DNA of 64,000 nt, from assembly GCA_035477595.1 (NCBI GenBank), contig DATIKM010000173.1, positions 1 to 64,000 on the forward strand. The letters are read 5' to 3'. The translations under genes and the position numbers were made by a program. This document shows, piece by piece, positions 36,294-43,332 of the stretch (its first letter is position 1; the number at the start of each line of letters is the position of its first letter). A model generated the notes under the pieces. The model did not search any database. It was not told the DNA's origin and was given only the letters and a program-made list of their open reading frames with translations. The stretch is from DATIKM01 sp035477595 (lineage in GTDB: Bacteria; Armatimonadota; Chthonomonadetes; Chthonomonadales; CAJBBX01).

Positions 36294-37666
36294 GGCCTGT
36301 CCCCTTCCGTCCGGTATGGATCGTTCGCTCCGATCGCACGCTGCAGCCTGGCATCCGCGGTATGGAAGTCGTAGAGCGCTTGGACGGCGTTCGTCTCCGC
36401 GGTGACCAACAGGGTCTGCGCAGTGATCACGGCGATCACGTCGCCCGTGCCTTCCCTCTGCGATTCACGCGCCGCCTCATAGTTGGACCGAGCGGCCCGG
36501 ACTGCCGAGGCGGTCGCCACGATGCGCAGGCGCGCCTCCTCGCGCAGCAGGTGCGCATGCTCCACCTCCAGCGTGAGGTTCTGGAGGGCGACGTCGAGCT
36601 GCCGCTCCGCCTGCTCCACGGAGGCCTTCATCTCCCGCACCCGGGCGCGCGTCAGCCCGGCATCGAAGAGCGGGTAGGTCAACGTTGCGGTGAACGCTCG
36701 GCTCTCCCCGGGGTCTGGATCGAAGCGGTACCCCCCGATAACATCGGCCTGAACCTGCAGGCCGGCCTCGATGTTCGCAATCCTGACCGATCGCCTCGTG
36801 GCCGAGATGCTCGCACGCGTTCCCTTCAGGTCCTCGCGGCTCTCCGTCGCCAAGCGGATAAAGTCGGCCGGGGTGCGCTGCTCCGGCTCAGGCGCGGGCG
36901 GCGGCAGCGTCGCTGCGGCCACCTGGACCTGAACGGGGGCAACGATGCCCATCGCGTTACGCAGGGCGACCTGCGCGAGCCGCACATCGTTGCGCGCCTG
37001 GCTCACGCTCACCATCGCGTTTTCCATGTCGGCCTGCGCCTGGAGCACGTCGATGGCGCGCTCCGTGCCAGCCTCCACAGCCGCCTGCGTCGCCTCGAGA
37101 GTCGTCCGCGCACGATCCGCGCTTGACTCAGCGACACGGACCAGCTCCTGGCGCCGCAGGACGTCGTAGTAGGCGATGGTTACATTTAGCACCACATCCT
37201 GCCGGGCATCGAGCAGATTGTGTTCCGCAGCTTGCTGCAGGTGCCGGGCCTGCGCCACCCCTTCCTCTCGCCTGCCCGTGTCGAAGACCAGCTGTCGCAG
37301 ACCGATCTGTGCGACCGCACTCTCCATCACGCTCCTACGCGTCCCTGCGGCGGTGCTGACGGTGGTGAGCTGGCTCGAGTACTCGTAACTCGGCCCGATC
37401 TGTGGGAAAAAGCGCGAGCGCGCCTGCGTTACCCGGGAGCGCGCAGCGCCCACCTGGCTGCCCGCGATGGCGAGCGACGGCTGGTTGGCAAGCGCGAAGC
37501 GAATTGCCTGATCCAGCTCCACGGGTTGTGTGAGGTCTAGGGTCGGCGCCTGCTCGGCGCGGATCTCCGCCCCGGCGCGCAGGGAGAACAGTGCGCACCC
37601 CACAACCAGTGCCGCCCCGCAACGGAGCAGGCGGCGCGCACGAACGACAGATTCCGATCGGTGCAT
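36290..37666 (-). CDS. TolC-family outer-membrane efflux channel
   Basis: The 458-aa product has a signal peptide (RRLLRCGAALVVGCALFSLRAG) and two outer-membrane-efflux repeats. The repeats carry LDQAIRFALANQPSLAIAGS and the equivalent DFIRLATESREDLKGTRASI, with long helices typical of the alpha-barrel. It completes the tripartite pump with the MacA and MacB homologues downstream. The ATG at 37666 is chosen because it opens directly on the signal peptide; an upstream in-frame extension lacks one. This is the best evidence in the window for an outer membrane. Confidence 0.92.
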   Translation of the reverse strand: MHRSESVVRARRLLRCGAALVVGCALFSLRAGAEIRAEQAPTLDLTQPVELDQAIRFALANQPSLAIAGSQVGAARSRVTQARSRFFPQIGPSYEYSSQLTTVSTAAGTRRSVMESAVAQIGLRQLVFDTGRREEGVAQARHLQQAAEHNLLDARQDVVLNVTIAYYDVLRRQELVRVAESSADRARTTLEATQAAVEAGTERAIDVLQAQADMENAMVSVSQARNDVRLAQVALRNAMGIVAPVQVQVAAATLPPPAPEPEQRTPADFIRLATESREDLKGTRASISATRRSVRIANIEAGLQVQADVIGGYRFDPDPGESRAFTATLTYPLFDAGLTRARVREMKASVEQAERQLDVALQNLTLEVEHAHLLREEARLRIVATASAVRAARSNYEAARESQREGTGDVIAVITAQTLLVTAETNAVQALYDFHTADARLQRAIGANDPYRTEGDRP

Positions 37667-37813
37667 GGATGGCGCTGCGCCTCCTGATGGTGTGAGCGGT
37701 CGCTGCGGTCCACAGCGGGCAGCGGACGCGGATGCGCCGTTCAGCGAGGTGTGTCGGACCAACCAACCATACGGCCCTGCGGCGCTCACGTTTCCCGCTC
37801 CGTTCCCAATGGC

Positions 37814-37848
37814 TGAACGTTAGTTGAACGAACCGTCAGACTAGACGG
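37814..37848. promoter_or_regulatory. Possible operator upstream of tolC
   Basis: TGAACG occurs at 37814-37819 and again at 37825-37830, 11 bases apart (one helical turn). An inverted repeat ccgtc/gacgg follows at 37833-37848. The site lies about 150 bases before the tolC start and could bind a regulator of the efflux operon. No regulator gene is adjacent. Confidence 0.25.
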
Positions 37849-37895
37849 ACCAGAGCCCCGGTGGCAACAGCAACGCGGCGGGCGGGCACGCAGAA

Positions 37896-37923
37896 CGGGG
37901 GCCGGCATAGTAGCCGGCCCCCG
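37896..37923. terminator. Perfect 11-bp hairpin after the small gene
   Basis: Arms cgggggccggc (37896-37906) and gccggcccccg (37913-37923) close a 6-nt atagta loop. On the minus strand it lies 36 bases after the stop of the 70-aa gene and very likely ends that transcript before tolC. There is no T-run. Confidence 0.65.
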
Positions 37924-37959
37924 CCTCAAGACCGTGGTCGTCCGCGATGGTCCTCGTGC

Positions 37960-38172
37960 CTAGACCGCCTGTCGGTGCTCGAGCTGCCCCCAGGTGTTGT
38001 TCACCCGCATGTAGCACGCCACCCTGCCATCGAGGCTGGCAGGCAGGAAGTCGTCGCGGTCCAGACACACCTGCCGACACGTGCCGACCTGCCGGTAGAC
38101 ACCGGAGGGCACTCGCTCACCCGCGAGATACAACTCGTCCACGAACTGGTCGTTCTCGGGTTGCTTCCACAT
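37960..38172 (-). CDS. Small Cys-containing protein (70 aa) with a YjzC-like motif
   Basis: I do not recognise the protein with certainty. It begins MWKQPENDQF, includes AGERVPSGVYRQVG and TCRQVCLDRDDFLPASLDG, and has three Cys. The pG-x-x-P-x-x-GxY pattern recalls the small Bacillus protein YjzC and relatives of unknown role. GGGAG sits 9 nt before the ATG at 38172, which decides the start over ATG at 38181. The frame is open much further upstream to 38574, but that part overlaps a strong promoter and is Arg/Pro-rich, so I treat it as leader. It has its own promoter and terminator, implying a highly expressed single gene. Confidence 0.6.
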   Translation of the reverse strand: MWKQPENDQFVDELYLAGERVPSGVYRQVGTCRQVCLDRDDFLPASLDGRVACYMRVNNTWGQLEHRQAV

Positions 38173-38508
38173 CGCTGCCATCTCCCGCCGCGCGTAGGGC
38201 GATAGACCGCGCGGTGCCGCTGACGGAACGACGGGCCTAGGAGGAGGGCAGACGTTCGGTACCGTCTGCTCGGCGCAAGGAAACCAGTAAACGCACCTGC
38301 CCGGCTGCTCTCCCGAACGCCGTTGCGCGGCTACGCCGCGCCGACAGTGCGCCCCTGCGTCCTTTCCCGACCGCCGGATGCGTCGTGGTACCGGCGGGCG
38401 CACACTCCTTGCAGGAGACTTCTTGTTGTCAAGGTGGCGACGCGGCTGGCCTGGCGCACTGGCCGCCGGAGGCGCACATCCAACGTTCACCCGGAACGCA
38501 ATGCAGCA
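38173..38508 (-). other. Long structured leader of the 70-aa gene
   Basis: About 330 nt separate the strong minus-strand promoter from the small gene. The leader contains several local hairpins. These are gcagacg/cgtctgc with an 8-nt loop (38248-38269), a ctcct/aggag hairpin near 38406-38418, and ccgcgcg/cgcgcgg just before the ribosome site. It matches no riboswitch I know. It could be an uncharacterised cis-regulatory RNA or, less likely, an N-terminal extension of the protein. Confidence 0.45.
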
Positions 38509-38537
38509 ATTATACTGATCGCATTCCGCGCTGTCAA
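38509..38537 (-). promoter_or_regulatory. Perfect-consensus promoter, minus strand
   Basis: TTGACA (38537 to 38532), exactly 17 bases, then TATAAT (38514 to 38509): all 12 consensus bases are present. It reads toward the 70-aa gene and is back-to-back with the glmU promoter. It is the strongest promoter by sequence in the window. Confidence 0.85.
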
Positions 38538-38563
38538 CCAGTGCGCGGCCTCGCTCCATCGCG

Positions 38564-38593
38564 TTGACGCTCATCCGGCGCGTGGACTATAAT
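38564..38593 (+). promoter_or_regulatory. Promoter of glmU-prs
   Basis: TTGACG (38564-38569), an 18-base spacer and TATAAT (38588-38593) form a near-consensus promoter. Transcription would begin near 38600, giving a leader of about 120 nt before the glmU ATG, in which no gene is seen. Confidence 0.8.
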
Positions 38594-38721
38594 GGGCCGC
38601 GCTGCCTCCGAGGGGTACTGCACCGACAGCGCACGAGTGGGACCACCATCCATTCCATTATCGGCGGCTCGCCGCAGTTCCTCAGGGCGGAATGCGCCCC
38701 GGCCGGAGATCATCCACCAGC

Positions 38722-40137
38722 ATGTCCCACAACCCGTCGCCATCACCGCCGGGCGCACCCGATCATGGCGTCGCGGTCATCCTCGCCGCGGGGCGCTCCA
38801 CGCGTATGCGCTCCCGCATACCCAAGCCGCTTCATCCCCTCTGCGGGTTGCCCCTGACCCGTCACGTGATCAACTCGTGCCGCGACGCCGGATTCGCGCG
38901 CGTCATCGTGGTGGTGGGGTTCGAGGCGGAGGCAGTACGGCAGGGACTCGGTGCGGATGTCGAGTACGCGGTGCAGAAGCAGCCGCTGGGCACCGGCGAC
39001 GCGGCGCGCTCCGCCGCGCCGCACATAGCAGGTTACAGCGGGCCGGTGGCGGTGCTGGCCGGAGACGTTCCCCTGCTAAGCGCATCCACGCTGCGCGCTC
39101 TCCGGGACCAACACGTCGCGTCTGGGGCGGCGCTCACACTGTTGACAGCGATCCTCGACGATGCCACCGGCTACGGCAGGATCGTGCGCGACGCGGAAGG
39201 CCGGGTGGCCATGATCGTCGAGGAGAAGGACGCAACGGACTCCGAGCGCCTGATCCGCGAGTGGAACCCGAGCATCTACTGCTTCGATGGACACGCGATG
39301 CTTGCCGGTCTGAAGCGGCTTCGCTCTGACAATGCTCAGCGCGAGCTGTACCTGACCGATGTGGTCGGTCTGATGGTGCGCGATGGAGCGCGGGTCGATG
39401 CCCTGCGCGTGAGCGATGCCGACGAGACCCTCGGCGTCAACTCCCGCGTGGACCTCGCTCAGGTCACGGGCATCCTGCGCCGCCGCGTGCTCACCGGACT
39501 GATGCTGGAAGGCGTCACCGTGGTGGACGCTGCCAGCACCTATGTCGACGCGACCGTGAAGGTAGGCGCGGACACCGTCCTCGAGCCCGGTGCAATCCTG
39601 CTCGGAAGCACGACGATCGGTGAGGAGTGCCAGATCGGCCCGAACACGCGCATCCGCGACTCGCGCATCGGCGACCGCTGCACGATAGCCTACTCCCAGA
39701 TCACCGAAAGCAAGCTCGCGTCCGGCGTACGCGTCGGACCGTTCGCCCACCTGCGGCCGGGCACGGAGGTGGACCAGGGCGCCAGGATCGGCGACTTTGT
39801 GGAGCTGAAGAACACCCGCCTGGGGGCGGGTGCGTCTGCGTCCCATCTGGCTTACCTTGGCGACAGCGACATCGGCGCCGGGGCCAATATTGGCGCGGGC
39901 GCCGTCACATGCAACTACGACGGCGCTCGCAAGCACAGGACGCAGATCGGCGACGGAGCCTTCGTCGGAAGCAACGCGACGCTCGTAGCGCCCGTGGTAG
40001 TAGGCGGCGGAGCCTATGTGGCGGCGGGGAGCACGATCACCGCCGACGTTCCGGCGGACGCGCTCGCCATAGCTCGCTCCCATGCGGCCATCAAGGAAGG
40101 CTGGGCTGCGCGACGCCGTCGCGACCAGGAGGCCTGA
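38722..40137 (+). CDS. glmU: Bifunctional GlmU: GlcNAc-1-P uridyltransferase and GlcN-1-P acetyltransferase
   Basis: The product is 471 aa. The N-terminal pyrophosphorylase shows VAVILAAGRSTRMRSRIPKP and ends near residue 240. The C-terminal left-handed beta helix of hexapeptide repeats (about 260-460) contains the acetyltransferase site, with IGDFVELKNTRLGAGASASH, LAYLGDSDIGAGANIGAGAV and TCNYDGARKH. It makes UDP-GlcNAc for peptidoglycan and lipopolysaccharide. The ATG at 38722 is nearest the conserved core; an in-frame ATG at 38692 has a somewhat better purine tract. It is followed at once by prs, a common pairing. Confidence 0.95.
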   Translation: MSHNPSPSPPGAPDHGVAVILAAGRSTRMRSRIPKPLHPLCGLPLTRHVINSCRDAGFARVIVVVGFEAEAVRQGLGADVEYAVQKQPLGTGDAARSAAPHIAGYSGPVAVLAGDVPLLSASTLRALRDQHVASGAALTLLTAILDDATGYGRIVRDAEGRVAMIVEEKDATDSERLIREWNPSIYCFDGHAMLAGLKRLRSDNAQRELYLTDVVGLMVRDGARVDALRVSDADETLGVNSRVDLAQVTGILRRRVLTGLMLEGVTVVDAASTYVDATVKVGADTVLEPGAILLGSTTIGEECQIGPNTRIRDSRIGDRCTIAYSQITESKLASGVRVGPFAHLRPGTEVDQGARIGDFVELKNTRLGAGASASHLAYLGDSDIGAGANIGAGAVTCNYDGARKHRTQIGDGAFVGSNATLVAPVVVGGGAYVAAGSTITADVPADALAIARSHAAIKEGWAARRRRDQEA

Positions 40138-40138
40138 G

Positions 40139-41104
40139 ATGCCAGCACACGATGGCCTGCGCATCTTCACAGGTAGCTCGAACCCCCACCTCGCGGACCA
40201 GATCGCCGGCGCTCTCCGGGTCGAGCTCGGGGGCCTTACTGTCCGCAAGTTCTCCGACGGAGAGATATGCGTCAAGATTGAGGAGAGCGTGCGCGGCCTG
40301 GACGCTTTCATCATCCAGTCGACGTGCTGCCCGGTCAACGACAACCTGATGGAGCTGCTGATCGTCATCGACGCGTTCCGCAGAGCGTCGGCCCGGCGGA
40401 TCACGGTGGTGCTCCCCTACTATGGCTATGGCCGGCAAGACAAGAAGATCAAGCCGCGCGAACCTGTCACCGCCCGCCTGATCGCGAACCTCGTGACGAA
40501 CGCGGGCGCCAACCGCGTTCTTTGCGTCGATCTCCACGCCGGGCAGATTCAGGGGTTCTTCGACATACCGATGGATCACCTTCTCGCCGGTCCGCTCATC
40601 GCGGACGAGCTGAAGGCCATGGGACTGCAGAACGGCGACACCGTGGTGGTCTCTCCGGACGTAGGCGGTGTTGTCCGGGCGCGAGCGCTCGCGGAGCACC
40701 TGGACACGCCGATCGCCATCATCGCCAAGCGACGCCCGGAGGCGAACGCGGTGGAGATCATGGAGATCATCGGTGACGTGCGCGACCGAGTCTGCGTCAT
40801 GGTGGACGACATGATCGACACGGGCGGCTCGATCGTGCAGGGCGCCACAGCTCTAATGGAGCGCGGCGCCAAGGAGGTCCATGCCTGCTGCACGCACGGG
40901 GTCCTGTCGGGGGACGCCGTGCGCCGCGTCGAGCAGTCTGCGCTCCGCTCCCTCCTGGTAACAGACACCATCCCGCCGCCAAGCGGCGCCGAGGGCGGCA
41001 AGATCCGGGTCATCTCCGTGGCAGGGCTGCTGGCCGACGCGATCCGGAGGATCCACAGTGACGAGTCGGTGAGCGCCCTGTTCCGCGACTACGCAGGTCA
41101 CTGA
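40139..41104 (+). CDS. prs: Ribose-phosphate pyrophosphokinase (PRPP synthase)
   Basis: The 321-aa product has FSDGEICVKIEESVRG, the catalytic flexible-loop region PYYGYGRQDKKIKPREPVTA, the Mg/ribose region VLCVDLHAGQIQGFFDIPMD, and the PRPP-binding loop VMVDDMIDTGGSIVQGA. It makes PRPP from ATP and ribose-5-phosphate for nucleotides and histidine. The ATG lies 1 base after the glmU stop, with AGGAGG just upstream, so the two genes are cotranscribed. A strong hairpin ends the operon. Confidence 0.97.
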   Translation: MPAHDGLRIFTGSSNPHLADQIAGALRVELGGLTVRKFSDGEICVKIEESVRGLDAFIIQSTCCPVNDNLMELLIVIDAFRRASARRITVVLPYYGYGRQDKKIKPREPVTARLIANLVTNAGANRVLCVDLHAGQIQGFFDIPMDHLLAGPLIADELKAMGLQNGDTVVVSPDVGGVVRARALAEHLDTPIAIIAKRRPEANAVEIMEIIGDVRDRVCVMVDDMIDTGGSIVQGATALMERGAKEVHACCTHGVLSGDAVRRVEQSALRSLLVTDTIPPPSGAEGGKIRVISVAGLLADAIRRIHSDESVSALFRDYAGH

Positions 41105-41130
41105 GCGCGGCGGCGAGCCATTGCGAACCG

Positions 41131-41157
41131 ACGGCCGGAGCGGTTTGCTCCGGCCGT
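41131..41157. terminator. Bidirectional terminator hairpin after prs
   Basis: Arms acggccggagc (41131-41141) and gctccggccgt (41147-41157) form a perfect 11-bp stem with a 5-nt loop. It lies 27 bases after the prs stop on the plus strand. It also lies directly after the predicted 3' end of the minus-strand structured RNA, so it may serve both. Confidence 0.75.
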
Positions 41158-41159
41158 CG

Positions 41160-41371
41160 TGTGTTCGAGCGCACAGGGACCCCGCGACGCCGTGTGTCCG
41201 CGCACCATGTAACCCGTCCACAACGGGCGGATGTGAGCCGACCAACCTCGCGATACCCCCGTGAGGGGGTTGCCACTCAGATGACCGAGCGCCACTCCTT
41301 GACAGGCTTCGTTGGCTAATGGCGCACGGCACATCACCAATCGCCTGCAGGGCGCTCCCTGGCCGAACACA
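41160..41371 (-). ncRNA. Candidate 6S-like structured RNA (about 210 nt)
   Basis: On the minus strand the 5' end tgtgttcg (41371 to 41364) pairs with cgaacaca (41167 to 41160). The helix continues gc/gc and tccctg/caggga (41361-41356 with 41179-41174). An asymmetric open region follows (25 nt, 41355-41331, against about 9 nt), then cacggc/gccgtg (41330-41325 with 41194-41189) and more stacked pairs toward an apical hairpin with an acccccgtgagggggt stem. A rod with a central bubble is the plan of 6S RNA, which traps RNA polymerase. A promoter ends 6 bases before the stem and a terminator follows it. No long conserved coding frame competes. Homology is not proven. Confidence 0.4.
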
Positions 41372-41376
41372 ACCCG

Positions 41377-41406
41377 ATTCTATCACAGCCGCGCCCCCGC
41401 AGGCAA
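41377..41406 (-). promoter_or_regulatory. Promoter of the structured RNA
   Basis: On the minus strand TTGCCT (41406 to 41401), an 18-base spacer and TAGAAT (41382 to 41377). The predicted start, about 7 bases on, coincides with the first base of the RNA closing stem at 41371. Confidence 0.5.
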
Positions 41407-41584
41407 GAGATTCCGCCTCACCAGTTGCCGCCCCACCGGCAGGCGCGCTACGACCTGAGCGCAGAACCTCGCTCCGCCCGCAGGGATGGCCGCGCAGCGC
41501 GCCGAACCGTGCACCACGCGGCGGCGGGCCGCGGACCGCATCGCCCTGGTCCGTCACCGCAGGAGCCACGCCCGGGAGTGCCGC

Positions 41585-43207
41585 ATGTCCACGCGCGTCG
41601 ATATGCAGCTGGAAGTGATGATCCGCGCCCGCTACCCCATCATCTATGTGGTGTCGTGGGAGGAGCGGCGCGTCGAGAACGCGCTTCGTGCCATCGCTCG
41701 AGACCGAGGCAGGAAGCTCCAGGTCTGGACCATCACGCAGGGCTTCGTCGGTCCCACCGGGGAGAAGGACCTGGCGACACGCGAGCCGCTCGCGGCGCTC
41801 GAGCACGTGCTGAGGTCGCCGGACCAGGCCATCTTCCTTCTGAAGGACTTCCACGCGTTCATCATGGACACGAGTGTGACGCGACGCCTGCGCGACCTCA
41901 CGCTGACCCTCAAGAACAGCTTCAAGAGCCTGATCGTCCTCGCGCCCATCATGAAGCTGCCCGCCGAGCTCGAGAAGGAGGTCACCGTCCTTGACTACGG
42001 TCTCCCCTCCTTCGACGAGTTGGGCAGGCTCCTCGACAGCATCGTCATCTCCATGCGTGACACGCCCGGTGTCGACGTGAACCAGACGCCTGATCAGCGG
42101 GAGCAGGTCCTGAAGGCGGCTCAGGGCCTTACACTGGCCGAGGCCGAGAACGTGTTTGCGAAGTCGCTCGTCGAGCGCCGCTGCTTCAACGTGGACGTGG
42201 TGCTGACCGAGAAGGAACAGATCATCCGGAAGACCGGCATCCTCGAGTACTACGCCGAAGAGGGGGGCCTCAACAGCATCGGCGGCCTCGACCTGATGAA
42301 GGAGTGGTTGGACAAGCGGACCGTCTCCTTCACGGACCGCGCGCGCGAGTTCGGGCTGCCAGAGCCGCGGGGGCTCCTGCTCATCGGCGTGCAGGGCTGC
42401 GGGAAGTCGCTCTCCGCAAAGGCCATCGGCGCCCGGTGGAAGCTGCCGCTCCTGCGCCTCGACATCGGCAAGGTCTTCGCGGGGCTCGTAGGCGCGTCCG
42501 AGGAGAACATGCGCAAGGCGATCCGCGTCGCCGAGTCCGTCGCGCCCGCGGTGCTGTGGCTGGACGAGCTGGAGAAAGGCCTCTCCGGCACCCAGAGCTC
42601 CGGCTCGACCGACGGTGGAACGACCTCTCGTGTCTTCAGCACGTTCCTCACGTGGCTGCAAGAGAAGACTGTGCCCGTCTTCGTCGTCGCCACGGCAAAC
42701 AATGTGGAAGCGCTGCCGCCGGAACTGCTGCGCAAGGGACGCTTCGATGAGATATTCTTCATCGACCTTCCGTCCTTCCGCGAGAGGGAGGACATCTTCG
42801 CGATCCACCTCCGGAAGCGCAAGCGCGACCCGGCGAACTTCGATGTTGCGAAGCTCGCGAAGGCGACCCCCGGTTTCTCCGGCGCCGAGATTGAGCAGGC
42901 GGTGGTAGAGGCCCTCTACGACGCGTTCGACCAGGGGCGTGAGCTTCGCACCGAGGACATCATCCGCGCTGCTCAGGCCTCCGTGCCTCTCTCGATGACC
43001 ATGCGCGAGAAGATCGCCCATCTGCGAGACTGGGCCGAGACGCGAGCCCGCAAGGCCTCCTCCGATCCGCCCGAGTCGATCGAGGAGCAGGCAGCGGCGT
43101 TCCTGGAGGCGCGTGCGCGAACCATCGCGGAGCATCGCGGCCGGGCGTCGGGCGGATCCTCCCGCGCGCGCCGCCGCCCCGACTCCGCGGGCGCCGCGAC
43201 CACCTGA
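41585..43207 (+). CDS. AAA+ ATPase, Ycf46-like
   Basis: The 540-aa product has an N-terminal domain of about 220 residues (ARYPIIYVVSWEERRVENAL, then FLLKDFHAFI) typical of Ycf46 proteins. The AAA+ module follows with LLIGVQGCGKSLSAKAIGAR (Walker A), APAVLWLDELEKGLSG (Walker B), FVVATANNVEALPPELLRKG (sensor 1), GRFDEIFFIDLP (arginine-finger region) and the lid. A charged Ala/Arg tail closes it. Ycf46 proteins occur in plastids and many bacteria; in cyanobacteria they are linked to inorganic-carbon use, but their general job is unsettled. GGAG lies 9 nt before the ATG at 41585. Confidence 0.9.
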   Translation: MSTRVDMQLEVMIRARYPIIYVVSWEERRVENALRAIARDRGRKLQVWTITQGFVGPTGEKDLATREPLAALEHVLRSPDQAIFLLKDFHAFIMDTSVTRRLRDLTLTLKNSFKSLIVLAPIMKLPAELEKEVTVLDYGLPSFDELGRLLDSIVISMRDTPGVDVNQTPDQREQVLKAAQGLTLAEAENVFAKSLVERRCFNVDVVLTEKEQIIRKTGILEYYAEEGGLNSIGGLDLMKEWLDKRTVSFTDRAREFGLPEPRGLLLIGVQGCGKSLSAKAIGARWKLPLLRLDIGKVFAGLVGASEENMRKAIRVAESVAPAVLWLDELEKGLSGTQSSGSTDGGTTSRVFSTFLTWLQEKTVPVFVVATANNVEALPPELLRKGRFDEIFFIDLPSFREREDIFAIHLRKRKRDPANFDVAKLAKATPGFSGAEIEQAVVEALYDAFDQGRELRTEDIIRAAQASVPLSMTMREKIAHLRDWAETRARKASSDPPESIEEQAAAFLEARARTIAEHRGRASGGSSRARRRPDSAGAATT

Positions 43208-43332
43208 CCGGCAGCGTCCGCCGAGGCACGCCAGCGCCGAATGTGGCCGGCGAGGCCGGGTACAATGAGGGCGCCGCTCCACTCCTCGCCGGCGATCTGC
43301 CCTTGCGCGCCGGCCTCCAGCATCCCACACGC

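Noticed and set aside
41105..41400. tRNA or tmRNA in the prs-Ycf46 gap
   Set aside because: No T-loop GGTTCRA motif, no cloverleaf and no CCA end in either strand; the foldable structure is a rod instead.
40853..43330. Very long minus-strand open frame (825 codons) opposite prs and the Ycf46 gene
   Set aside because: It is antisense to two secure genes and crosses the terminator and structured RNA. Its composition is Arg/Gly/Ala shadow sequence with no domain, an artefact of high GC.
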